11,403 nt of DNA from Caryophanales bacterium UBA4694. GTDB taxonomy: Bacteria > Bacillota_I > Bacilli_A > RFN20 > CAG-288. The translations under genes and the position numbers were made by a program. Below the pieces are notes generated by a model. That model was given only the letters and a program-made list of their open reading frames with translations, ran no database searches and had not been told where the DNA came from. The stretch is from NCBI GenBank assembly GCA_002404835.1, contig DHKM01000008.1, positions 1-11,403 on the forward strand. The letters are read 5' to 3'. Positions within the stretch are counted from its first letter, which is position 1. Every line of letters starts with the position of its first letter. Below, piece after piece: positions 1 to 7,188 of the stretch.

Positions 1-1692
1 CTCCTCGTCGTGATTGCCATCATCGCAGTGCTTGCCACGGTAAGCGTCGTCGGATATATGGGATTCACGAAGAAGGCCAATGTTTCCAACGACACGGCTC
101 TTTTATCTCAGCTGAATACGTTGCTCAAAGCTAAAGAAACTGAGACAGGATCCAAACCTAAGACACCCACTCAAGCTATAGGTTATATAGAGGAGCAAGG
201 GATTAATGTTACGAAACTAAAACCTTTGACTTCCAAATACAGTGTTTCCTGGAATAGCGAAGCCAATGAATTTGCCTTATTGGATGAAAATAAAAAACTG
301 GTTTTCGGCACACTTTCCGAGACACCATATTTCAATTGGTTGTTTACTGATTCTTATTCGGGAACGGAAAATACCGGGTATTCTCTTTATTTGATGCCAG
401 ATTATGCTGGTGAAACTACACTTCATATTTCCTCTGGTTTGGATGTTGGCGAAAATACCAGAATTGTTTCCATCGAATATAAAAATCAGACAAATGTGGC
501 AAAGAATGTCGTAATCAGGACCAATGGTGGTGATTTAAGTGTTGATGCTCCTCTTGATACTGTCATCCATTATGATACTGTCGATAAGGTTGTTGTTAAG
601 TCTATTGCGAATGAATCTTATCATGAATATGGTAAAATCCAAATTTCACTTTCTGTTAATGCTGGTCATGTGGTTGCTGAACAGAATTCCTTTATTGAGG
701 AAATCAATATTCCTTCTGCCTCATCAAATGCATCATTAGATCTTGAAAAAAACAGCAAAGTCAATACTCTTGTCATTGATAATTCGGCTGCTCAAGTGAG
801 TTTGAAGGAAGATGCTGAGGTTGAAAGTATTGTTGCTAATGAAAATGCAGAAATTTCGGGATCATCGAGTTGGTTGAAAAAAAGAACTGAAAAAAAGATA
901 GTAGGCAATAAAGAAGAGCTTTTAAACGCTATTAATGACTTGAGCGTGAGGTATATCCAATTGAGTGCTTCTATAGATACGGAAAACGCAATTACAATTG
1001 ACCGCGATTTGTGTATTGATGGAACTGAGAAAAAATTTGAAATTCAGGCAAGTAAAGAAGAAAATAAAGGTACATATGATGGTAGAGTCATCAATGTCGC
1101 AAACAAAGAAAATGAGACAAAATCGTTTAAAGCAACCTTAAAAAATTTGATTATAAGAGCAAATGATACTTCCAAAAGAGGAATTAATATTTATAACAAA
1201 AATGTCGGTCTCGATTTGATTGATTCTGAAGTCTATTGTCCTTATTATGCTATCAATTTTTGTGGTTCTGCTGATAATGCTAATGTAAATGTATACAATT
1301 CAACATTATCGGGTTGGGCGGCGTTAAATATTTATGGAACATATCATAATATTAATATCGTTAATTCTCATTTGATTGGAACAAATGATAAAGAAGCGGG
1401 AACGAATAATTATTTTGCTACCATTTGTTGTGAAGCAGATACAACTAACAAAACTTCTGATCATAATTATAGTTGCGTTGTCCATATCAGTAATTCTGAA
1501 GTAGAAGCAATTGAAGAGACGGAAGGGAATGAACAATTGATTCTTAAATTTAATTACAATGCTGCTCAATCAAGTATTGGCAATTATATCGAATTTTCAA
1601 ATTGCAGTTTTAAAGATAACGGAAAGAAGAAATTCGGTTTCAATGATGCACCTAATACGTTGATTGTTGATGGCAAAGTGATTGCTCAATAA
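1..1692 (+). CDS. Prepilin-like surface protein with beta-helix passenger (5' end missing)
   Basis: The reading frame is open from the first base, so the start codon and prepilin leader lie outside the window; 563 residues and the TAA stop are present. The first residues (LLVVIAIIAVLA) are the hydrophobic core of a type IV pilin or pseudopilin helix, normally preceded by a GFTLIE-type cleavage site. They lead into KKANVSNDTALLSQLNTLL, a helical spine seen in related pseudopilin-like proteins. After about residue 110 the protein becomes rich in Asn, Ser, Ile and Val, with short repeated strands (for example LNIYGTYHNINIVNSHLIG near residues 442-460) typical of a right-handed parallel beta-helix. 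There is no C-terminal LPXTG or membrane anchor. It is probably an exported fibre or adhesin subunit held by its pilin helix. The 5' end has G+C like the neighbouring genes, while the passenger is very AT-rich (12 G+C in bases 1141-1200), suggesting a swapped or foreign domain. The pilin class is fairly sure; the function is inferred. Confidence 0.8.
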   Translation, partial: LLVVIAIIAVLATVSVVGYMGFTKKANVSNDTALLSQLNTLLKAKETETGSKPKTPTQAIGYIEEQGINVTKLKPLTSKYSVSWNSEANEFALLDENKKLVFGTLSETPYFNWLFTDSYSGTENTGYSLYLMPDYAGETTLHISSGLDVGENTRIVSIEYKNQTNVAKNVVIRTNGGDLSVDAPLDTVIHYDTVDKVVVKSIANESYHEYGKIQISLSVNAGHVVAEQNSFIEEINIPSASSNASLDLEKNSKVNTLVIDNSAAQVSLKEDAEVESIVANENAEISGSSSWLKKRTEKKIVGNKEELLNAINDLSVRYIQLSASIDTENAITIDRDLCIDGTEKKFEIQASKEENKGTYDGRVINVANKENETKSFKATLKNLIIRANDTSKRGINIYNKNVGLDLIDSEVYCPYYAINFCGSADNANVNVYNSTLSGWAALNIYGTYHNINIVNSHLIGTNDKEAGTNNYFATICCEADTTNKTSDHNYSCVVHISNSEVEAIEETEGNEQLILKFNYNAAQSSIGNYIEFSNCSFKDNGKKKFGFNDAPNTLIVDGKVIAQ

Positions 1693-1718
1693 AAGATTTT
1701 GTTTAGATGATGTTTAGT

Positions 1719-1751
1719 ATCCCATAAATGTATTTGTTTATGGGATTTTTT
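1719..1751 (+). terminator. Rho-independent terminator of the pilin-like gene
   Basis: A perfect 10-bp stem (ATCCCATAAA at 1719-1728 with TTTATGGGAT at 1737-1746) closes an 8-base loop and runs into six T residues ending at 1751. It lies 26 bases after the stop codon of the pilin-like gene. Confidence 0.93.
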
Positions 1752-1753
1752 AT

Positions 1754-1866
1754 GTGTGACGGCATGTCCATATATCTAAAGGCGAAGTCTCGGGTAGGAA
1801 TGTTATTCTAACCGCATAGGGAAACTCAAGTCCAGTGCCGTGAGGTATGGGATGAAAGATTGTCTG
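1754..1866 (+). mobile_element. Probable 5' relic of a group IIC intron
   Basis: The stretch starts with GTGTGAC, matching the GUGYG 5' end of group II introns, directly after the T-tract of the terminator at 1719-1751. Insertion behind terminators is the known habit of group IIC introns. ACGGCA (1759-1764) pairs perfectly with TGCCGT (1836-1841), enclosing GGCGAAGTCTC, a hairpin from GGTAGGAAT to ATTCTAACC with one mismatch, and AAGTCCAGTGCCG. This resembles the domain I opening of IIC introns as I remember it. No reverse transcriptase gene and no domain V are present, and the sequence turns into unstructured T-rich DNA after about 1866. It is therefore a truncated, inactive remnant. The right boundary is approximate. 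An unrelated structured RNA is the alternative. Confidence 0.55.
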
Positions 1867-1959
1867 TTTTTTAGTTGATTTCCATATTTCCTTGCACGTT
1901 TGTTTTTCTTTTGTGTTTGGTTATCCTGTAGAATAAGAACAAAAAGGGGGAGACTTGAT

Positions 1960-3414
1960 ATGAAGGTTTCTATCGGTATTGATTTGGGTACGAGTTCGAT
2001 GAAGTTTACGGTAGTCTCTATTGATGGTACTGTTCTTGAGAACGTATCCAGACCGATTGGGCTTCTTCTTCCTCAGGATGGTTATGCTGAGGAGAATCTT
2101 TCTGATTTCAGGGATGCTCTTTTCTCGGGACTTGGAATGTTGGCTGAAAGGGATTATGAAATCGAAGCGATTGCCATCGATGGCCAGATGCATGGTCTTT
2201 GTCTTTTGGATTCTGCTTCTGAGCCTTTGTATCCCTGTATTCTTTGGAATGATTCTAGAAGCAAGGATATCTGTTCTAGGCTTAATCAGGATAAGGGATT
2301 TCTTCTTTCTAGGACTGGTGATATTGCTTTTCCTGGGTTTACGCTTCCCAAACTTCTTTGGATCAAGGAGAATGAGAGGGAGGTGTTTTCTTCTATTTCC
2401 CATATTCTTCTTCCGAAGGATTATCTTAACTTCCTCCTTACGGGTGAGTTTGTGACGGATCCCAGTGATATTTCTGGGTCTTTGCTATATAACATTTTTT
2501 CGAATGAGTATGATAAGGATATTCTGTCCATGGTGGGATTGGATGAGAAAGTCTATCCCCGTATTGTTCCTTCCAAGTCTTATATCACAACTGTATTGGA
2601 TTCCGTGAAAAATAGGCTTGGACTTAAGGGAGCCTGCAAGGTCTATCAGGGGGCCGGAGACAATATGGCGGCAAGCTATTCGGTCTATCGTGTCGATGAC
2701 ACGGCCTGCAATATTTCTCTTGGTACAAGCGGTACGATTTATGCTCAGTCAAAAAAGCCGAATTATCCTGATAATGGATCCATTCATCTTTTCCGATCCA
2801 TCGATGGTGGATTCTGCTCTCTTTCCTGCATGCTTTCCTGCTGCTCGAGTCTGAACTGGTTCTTGAATCGTATCCTGGGAACAAAGGATTATGATGGTGA
2901 GATCGGCTCTATTTCCACAGAGACCATTTTTTCCAACCGCTGTTTCTTCCTTCCTTATCTGATGGGAGAGAGGAGCCCGATCAATGATCCGGATGCTAGA
3001 GGGCTTTTCTATCCTATTTCCTTGGATACGACAAGAGCGGATATGGTCCTTTCCGTGATCGAGGGCATCTGTTTTGCACTTCGCGATTCTTTTGAGGTGC
3101 TTAAGTCGATGGGATACCGAATCGAAAAAGCCACCTTGACAGGTGGCGGAGCAAAGTCTAAGTGGTTCAAGCTGATTCTATCTTCTGTTCTTGGTATTCA
3201 GGTTGTCCATCCGCTTGAGGAGAAGGGACCAAGCTATGGTATGGCTCTTGTGGGACTTGTTTCTTCCGGACTTCTGGATGAAAAGAAAAAGAACGAGCTT
3301 CTTTCCTCCAATCTGGAGTGTGTGTCTCCCGATCCAAGTCTTGTATTGCATTACGAAAGAAGGTATCAGGAATTCAGGAAACTGTATCCTTTGATTTCGA
3401 AGTTCAGGGATTGA
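1960..3414 (+). CDS. xylB: FGGY-family carbohydrate kinase, probable xylulokinase
   Basis: This cytoplasmic kinase is 484 residues long, the usual size for xylulokinases, which phosphorylate D-xylulose to xylulose 5-phosphate with ATP. The N-terminal phosphate-binding motif GIDLGTSSMK is at residues 6-15. DGQMHGLCLLD (74-84) is the xylulokinase-type substrate motif, ILWNDSR follows at 94-100, GAGDNMA (231-237) carries the probable catalytic Asp234, SLGTSG is at 253-258 and TGGGAKS at 394-400. The ATG at 1960 is chosen because GGGGGAG precedes it at good spacing and the protein then begins exactly at the family N-terminus; the in-frame extension to 1900 has no such support. It reads tail to tail with the AraC regulator, overlapping it by 11 bases. 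Together with the isomerase nearby it fits a pentose or deoxyhexose pathway. L-fuculose or L-ribulose as substrate cannot be excluded. Confidence 0.88.
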   Translation: MKVSIGIDLGTSSMKFTVVSIDGTVLENVSRPIGLLLPQDGYAEENLSDFRDALFSGLGMLAERDYEIEAIAIDGQMHGLCLLDSASEPLYPCILWNDSRSKDICSRLNQDKGFLLSRTGDIAFPGFTLPKLLWIKENEREVFSSISHILLPKDYLNFLLTGEFVTDPSDISGSLLYNIFSNEYDKDILSMVGLDEKVYPRIVPSKSYITTVLDSVKNRLGLKGACKVYQGAGDNMAASYSVYRVDDTACNISLGTSGTIYAQSKKPNYPDNGSIHLFRSIDGGFCSLSCMLSCCSSLNWFLNRILGTKDYDGEIGSISTETIFSNRCFFLPYLMGERSPINDPDARGLFYPISLDTTRADMVLSVIEGICFALRDSFEVLKSMGYRIEKATLTGGGAKSKWFKLILSSVLGIQVVHPLEEKGPSYGMALVGLVSSGLLDEKKKNELLSSNLECVSPDPSLVLHYERRYQEFRKLYPLISKFRD

Positions 3415-4249
3415 TGTGTTTCTTCCTGTAGTCGTTTGGCGTCATCCCCATTTCCTTTTTGAACATGATGATGAAATAGGAGGAATCATAGATTCCGACT
3501 TCCATGGCTGCCGTAGAGATTTTCATTTCGGGGTTTTCCAAGAGCAGGTTTGCCGCTTTTTCCATTCTCAGCCTGCGGATATGCTTTTGGATTCCGGCTT
3601 TGTAGTAGTCGTTCATCACGTGGTTGATGGTGGATTTGCTGACGGAGAAGATTTCGGCCAGGGTTTCGATCTTCAGGTCATCCTGGATATGGGTGTTGAT
3701 GTAGTTGTCAATCTGTTCGGTCAAGGGCCTTGCTCTCAGATAGGCGTATTTTTTCTGGATGAGGTAGCTGGCTGTCTCTTCCAGGACTCTTGAGGCGGCT
3801 CTTAGATAGTCATCTTCGAAAAGAGGCATTCTTTCGATTCCTTTTTGGATATGCTCTGTTTCGAAGTGGTATTTTTCGACTTTTTTCAGGATCTCTTCTT
3901 CTGCATCTTGATGGGTTCTGTAGTTGAGGATGTGGGAGAAGAAGAGATAGCCGATGATATTCCCTTCATAGAAAAGCGGGGAGATGATTTCCGTCAGTCC
4001 GGCATGGCATGGATAGATGATGGTCTCTTTTATCGCTGCTGCTTTCTTCATATGCTCTTTGTCGCAGATCCTGCAGCAGAAATCGAAATCCCTGTTTTTG
4101 CGCATGTACTGGCATATTTCGCATTTGTGATTGGGATAGGACATGATTTCCTCGAAGCTGTCATCGAAGACCGTGATCCTGATTTTGGTCAAGAGGTAGA
4201 AATCCTCGAGGAGTTTTGTCATTTCGTCTTTGTTGAAATAAGGTTCCAT
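3404..4249 (-). CDS. AraC-family transcriptional regulator with PocR-type sensor domain
   Basis: This 281-residue cytoplasmic regulator has two parts. Residues about 8-160 resemble the PocR ligand-binding domain, with the Cys-rich stretch around C43, C46, C58, C59 and C62, then YPCHAGLTEIISPLFYEG (79-96) and a GYLFFSH motif. Residues about 177-278 form a double helix-turn-helix AraC domain, with LAEIFSVSKSTINH (197-210) and the closing VGIYDSSYFIIMFKKEMGMT (251-270). PocR domains sense small molecules such as diols or sugar metabolites; the ligand here is unknown. Transcribed away from the DUF4867-isomerase unit and towards the kinase, it is the likely local activator. No Shine-Dalgarno sequence precedes its ATG, and a TATAAT box ends 6 bases upstream, so the mRNA may be leaderless. 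A later start at Met10 would also lack a ribosome-binding site. Confidence 0.88.
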   Translation of the reverse strand: MEPYFNKDEMTKLLEDFYLLTKIRITVFDDSFEEIMSYPNHKCEICQYMRKNRDFDFCCRICDKEHMKKAAAIKETIIYPCHAGLTEIISPLFYEGNIIGYLFFSHILNYRTHQDAEEEILKKVEKYHFETEHIQKGIERMPLFEDDYLRAASRVLEETASYLIQKKYAYLRARPLTEQIDNYINTHIQDDLKIETLAEIFSVSKSTINHVMNDYYKAGIQKHIRRLRMEKAANLLLENPEMKISTAAMEVGIYDSSYFIIMFKKEMGMTPNDYRKKHINP

Positions 4250-4255
4250 GCTTTT

Positions 4256-4285
4256 ATTATAAGTCCCTTATTTGGACGAAAACAA
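4256..4285 (-). promoter_or_regulatory. Predicted promoter for leaderless araC-type gene
   Basis: On the minus strand, TTGTTT (4285-4280) and a perfect TATAAT (4261-4256) are separated by 18 bases. Transcription would begin about 7 bases after the TATAAT, at or next to the A of the ATG at 4249, leaving no leader. This is visible in the sequence; activity is inferred. Confidence 0.55.
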
Positions 4286-4311
4286 CGTTTTGTTGCATGG
4301 ATATCCTATTC

Positions 4312-4325
4312 TGTAAGCGCTGTAT
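4312..4325 (+). promoter_or_regulatory. CcpA cre-like operator upstream of the DUF4867-isomerase unit
   Basis: TGTAAGCGCTGTAT matches the cre consensus TGWAARCGYTWWCA at nearly all positions, with a weaker right arm. It lies 36 bases before the ATG at 4361, just upstream of a TATCAT -10-like element (4330-4335). Catabolite repression of a sugar operon would make sense there. No convincing -35 box was found, which would agree with an activator-dependent promoter. Confidence 0.45.
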
Positions 4326-4360
4326 TTTGTATCATATTCCTAACAAAAGAAAGGATGATT

Positions 4361-4996
4361 ATGAAAATCTATAACGTTGAAGACAAAGAGTTTTCCCTTT
4401 ACGGAAAGGTATGGAAAGATATTCCCTCTTCTGGACTGGATGAGGCTTTGGAAGAAGGTGAGATGGATGAAAAGGGTGTGATCTATAAAAGGAGCTTTTC
4501 AAAGCTGGAGAGCCTCACTTGCAAGAGCCAGTTGGAGAAGAAGGTCTTCGGGTACAAGAAGTGTCAGATGGGATACTGCAACGGTCATAACCGCAGGCTG
4601 AACTGTATGGAATACCATAAGGGAAGCGAGGTCAACTATTCCGATGACGACTTCATCCTTCTTCTGGCTAGGTATGAGGATATCAAAGACGGCCTATTGG
4701 ATTCTGCTTCGGTGAAGGCTTTCTATGTCAAGAAGCACACGTTTGTGGAAATCTATCCTCTGACGCTTCATTATGCACCGGTTAGCAAGGATTCCTCTTC
4801 TTTGTTCCGCGTGCTTGTTTCTCTTCCTCTTGGGACAAACGAGGAAATCGAAAAAGAGGATCTTGGCGAATCTTTGGATGAGAAATGCCTGTTCATGAAG
4901 GACAAATGGCTTCTTGCCCATAGGGATTCCGCGGAAGCAAAAAATGGTGCCTATATCGGTATCGAAGGAAAAAACATCGACTTGGATGTCGACTAG
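4361..4996 (+). CDS. DUF4867 family protein, cupin-like, sugar-locus associated
   Basis: This 211-residue cytoplasmic protein matches my recollection of the DUF4867 family, which occurs in Bacillota next to fucose/arabinose-type isomerases. The strongest landmarks are GYCNGHN (71-77), LNCMEYHKGSE (80-90) and VEIYPLTLHYAP (129-140). The His and Glu residues in them (H76, E84, H86, H137) are spaced like a cupin metal site, so a sugar epimerase or lyase-like role or an anomer-handling role is possible. No activity is known to me. The ATG at 4361 is chosen because AAAGGA precedes it by 5 bases; a longer frame running back to 3845 is antisense to the regulator and is not coding. It is the first gene of a two-gene unit, 13 bases ahead of the isomerase gene, and probably shares its promoter and cre site. 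Confidence 0.8.
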   Translation: MKIYNVEDKEFSLYGKVWKDIPSSGLDEALEEGEMDEKGVIYKRSFSKLESLTCKSQLEKKVFGYKKCQMGYCNGHNRRLNCMEYHKGSEVNYSDDDFILLLARYEDIKDGLLDSASVKAFYVKKHTFVEIYPLTLHYAPVSKDSSSLFRVLVSLPLGTNEEIEKEDLGESLDEKCLFMKDKWLLAHRDSAEAKNGAYIGIEGKNIDLDVD

Positions 4997-5009
4997 AAAG
5001 GATCGAATT

Positions 5010-6473
5010 ATGAACAACATTCCGGACGTAAAACTTGGTATTATCGCAACCTCCCGTTCTTGTTTTCCCTCTTCGCTCAGCATCGAGAGAAGGAAAAACA
5101 TTGTCTCTTCCTATCCGGGAGAAATCGTCGAGCTTCAGACTTTGATCATCCGCGAAGAGGATGTCGTCAAGGCTCTTGCGGAGATTAAGGAGAAGGGGGT
5201 CAACAGCCTTGTCGTCTATCTTGGAAACTTCGGCCCGGAGACTCCGGAGACGCTTCTTGCCCAGAACTTCGATGGGCCGTGCATGTTTGTTGCCGCTGCT
5301 GAGGAAGGAAACCTGATCGACCATAGAGGCGATGCCTATTGCGGTCTGCTCAATGCCAGCTACAATCTCGATCTGAGGAAGAGAAAGGTCTATATTCCCA
5401 AGAACCCGGTCGGTGACAAGGATGAACTCTGTCTTGAGATTTCCCGATTTGTTCCGATTGCGAGAGCTCTTCTTGGACTTGGTGACCTTAAGGTGATTTC
5501 CTTCGGACCTCGTCCGACCGACTTTTTGGCCTGCAATGCTCCGATCAAAGGTCTTTATGACTTGGGAGTCGAAATCGAGGAGAATTCCGAGCTCGATCTT
5601 CTGGTCAGCTATCATAAGCATCAGGATGATCCCCGTATTCCGGATAAGATCGCGGAGATGAAAAAGGAACTCGGTGACAAGAATCCCTATTCCGGTATTC
5701 TTCCGCGTCTTGCCCAGTATGAGCTTACGCTTCTTGACTATGCTTCCGAGCATAGAGGAATGAAGAAGTATGTCTGCTTTGCCAACAAATGCTGGCCGGC
5801 CTTCCAGACGGAATTCGGCTTTGTTCCCTGCTATGTCAATTCCAGGATGACGAGGATGAATTATCCCGTCTCCTGTGAGGTGGATATTTATGGTGCTCTG
5901 AGTGAGTATATCGGGCTTTGTCTTTCTCTTTCTACTCCGACGCTTCTGGATATCAACAACACGGTTCCTAAGGAAATGTATGAAAGGAAGATCCAGGGAA
6001 AGTATGACTACAGATTGCATGAGACGTTCATGGGGTTCCACTGCGGCAATACTTCCTCCTGTCTTCTCAGTAATCCCCACATGGGTTATCAGAGAATCAT
6101 GAAGAGGGATCTTGAGCCGGAGAGAGAACAACCGGATATCACGCGCGGTACGATGGAAGGTAACATCCGTCCCGGAGACTGCACGATCTTCCGCCTTCAG
6201 GGTACAAAGGACGGAAGCCTCAAAGCCTATTGCGCCCAAGGTGAGTTTTTGGATATGGACTGCGAGTCCTTCGGAAGTATCGGTGCCATCGGCATCAAGG
6301 AGATGGAGCGCTTCTACCGGTATGTCCTTATCGAGAAGCATTTCCCGCATCATGCCGCAGTCATGTTCGGTCATTACGGAAGAGCCTTCTTCGATCTGAT
6401 GGACTATCTTGGAATCCGTGCCGATTTCAACCACGGAAAAGAAAATCTGTATCCGGAAGAGAATCCGTTTTAG
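5010..6473 (+). CDS. L-fucose/L-arabinose isomerase family protein
   Basis: This 487-residue cytoplasmic protein belongs to the fucose/arabinose isomerase superfamily, which interconverts aldoses and ketoses with a divalent metal, usually manganese. The N-terminal Rossmann-like domains include SLVVYLGNFGPETPE (66-80) and FVAAAEEG (93-100). The metal site is recognisable: E290 in CEVDIYGAL and D314 in LLDINN are 24 residues apart, as are Glu337 and Asp361 of E. coli FucI, and a C-terminal histidine lies in PHHAAVMFGHYG (446-457). Length is nearer to arabinose isomerase than to FucI (591). The start has AAAGGA 8 bases upstream. Placed with a xylulokinase-like kinase, it may convert a pentose such as D-xylose or D-/L-arabinose, or L-fucose. 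The substrate cannot be read from the sequence. A terminator follows 15 bases after the stop. Confidence 0.85.
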   Translation: MNNIPDVKLGIIATSRSCFPSSLSIERRKNIVSSYPGEIVELQTLIIREEDVVKALAEIKEKGVNSLVVYLGNFGPETPETLLAQNFDGPCMFVAAAEEGNLIDHRGDAYCGLLNASYNLDLRKRKVYIPKNPVGDKDELCLEISRFVPIARALLGLGDLKVISFGPRPTDFLACNAPIKGLYDLGVEIEENSELDLLVSYHKHQDDPRIPDKIAEMKKELGDKNPYSGILPRLAQYELTLLDYASEHRGMKKYVCFANKCWPAFQTEFGFVPCYVNSRMTRMNYPVSCEVDIYGALSEYIGLCLSLSTPTLLDINNTVPKEMYERKIQGKYDYRLHETFMGFHCGNTSSCLLSNPHMGYQRIMKRDLEPEREQPDITRGTMEGNIRPGDCTIFRLQGTKDGSLKAYCAQGEFLDMDCESFGSIGAIGIKEMERFYRYVLIEKHFPHHAAVMFGHYGRAFFDLMDYLGIRADFNHGKENLYPEENPF

Positions 6474-6488
6474 TATCAGTCGTGATTT

Positions 6489-6535
6489 GGCTGGGTATAT
6501 CCGACTTCAGGTCATGGATGTATTCCAGCCTTTTT
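6489..6535 (+). terminator. Rho-independent terminator of the isomerase unit
   Basis: GGCTGG (6489-6494) pairs with CCAGCC (6525-6530). After a small asymmetric internal loop TATATCC pairs with GGATGTA, and a GAC/GTC tip completes a long hairpin. TTTTT follows at 6531-6535. Confidence 0.88.
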
Positions 6536-7092
6536 CCGTGGATTGATTTTTATGTCGTCGAGTTATGGAACTTTGGATTAGACGGAAATCGTAGAAGAGT
6601 GGATGGGATATAGACTTTTTCCTGAAAGGACTTTATCTTTTGATGCTGAGAAAGAGAACAGACAAAGCAATAGGATTAGCGTGAATCTATTTTCAAGGTG
6701 ACCAAACGACAGAAGCCAAAGGAGTCTTATCTTTAGCTAGGGAATAAAAAGAAAAGCGGATTGATCAAAGCGATAAATGGTCTACGTCAATTCCGAAATT
6801 CTTCATTCTTGAAATGGAATAGGTGTTTGATCGATTGTTCTTGTCCATGAGATAGCTTAAGGTTCTTCGGCTAGGCTGAATGTTGTTCCGGTATTTCTTC
6901 AATGGCAGTGATGCTCCTTTCATCTCTTTTTTTCTAGATTATAGGATAAAGCGGTGCTGTCTTTTGTGTGGTTAAGCATGTGCTTCTTTTTTTAGGCAAT
7001 GATTTTAGGCTTTGAATGTGTTTTAAAAATGTATAGGAAAAACAAAAAATCTGTTGTGATAAGAAGTTTCGGCTTTATTTCCTAGGGTGAAT
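6536..7092 (+). other. Long stretch without a recognisable gene
   Basis: These 557 bases contain stops in all frames and no frame with a protein I recognise. Two T-rich runs (around 6926 and 6987) follow only 4-bp hairpins and are too weak to call as terminators. The 3' end must hold the promoter of the riboswitch transcript, but no good -35/-10 pair stands out. It could be a decayed gene, a long 5' leader, or an unrecognised small RNA. Confidence 0.5.
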
Positions 7093-7188
7093 CCTATAGA
7101 ATAAGAAGGACAAAAGTAAACCAACCGCAAGGTTGGGACACAAAACTATAGGGTCCTGTTCCGGGACAGCCAGTTGCCGATTCTAAGG
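7093..7188 (+). promoter_or_regulatory. Cyclic di-GMP class I (GEMM-I) riboswitch
   Basis: The core matches the GEMM-I consensus closely. GTAAACC (7116-7122) leads into P2, a perfect CCAACC/GGTTGG stem capped by a GCAA (GNRA) tetraloop at 7127-7130. GGGACACAAA follows (usual GGGACGCAAA), then the CTATAGGG tetraloop-receptor strand (7146-7153), a P3 hairpin GTCC/GGAC with loop 7157-7163, and AGCCAGTTGCCG (7168-7179) with the ligand-contacting C near 7178. P1 forms from CCTATAGAAT (7093-7102) and ATTCTAAGG (7180-7188) with one bulged A. Its 3' strand contains the AAGG ribosome-binding site, 2 bases before the ATG of the next gene. No terminator hairpin is present, so control is probably at translation. 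Cyclic di-GMP binding should stabilise P1 and hide the ribosome site, an OFF switch by this reading. Confidence 0.9.

Noticed and set aside
1752..1866. A cobalamin or cyclic di-GMP class II riboswitch upstream of the kinase.
   Set aside because: The AGGGAAA stretch first suggested a cobalamin element, but the other conserved boxes are missing; the GTGTGAC start behind a terminator fits a group IIC intron relic better.
1900..1959. A 20-codon N-terminal extension of the kinase.
   Set aside because: It has a non-conserved, Arg/Cys-rich sequence without a ribosome site; the FGGY N-terminus begins at the ATG at 1960, behind GGGGGAG.
4280..4296. CAAC/GTTG inverted repeat as an AraC operator.
   Set aside because: Only 4-bp arms, and AraC-family proteins usually bind longer direct repeats; not distinguishable from chance.
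3845..4360. An in-frame upstream extension of the DUF4867 gene.
   Set aside because: It lies antisense to the AraC regulator, matches nothing, and the Shine-Dalgarno site and family N-terminus both point to 4361.
4893..6434. A 513-codon open frame on the minus strand opposite the isomerase gene.
   Set aside because: The plus-strand protein has clear isomerase motifs and a good ribosome site. The reverse frame is open because the sense gene avoids the codons that read as stops in reverse; its translation has no recognisable domain.
6918..6995. Possible terminators at two T-runs.
   Set aside because: The preceding hairpins have only 4 base pairs, too weak to support a call.
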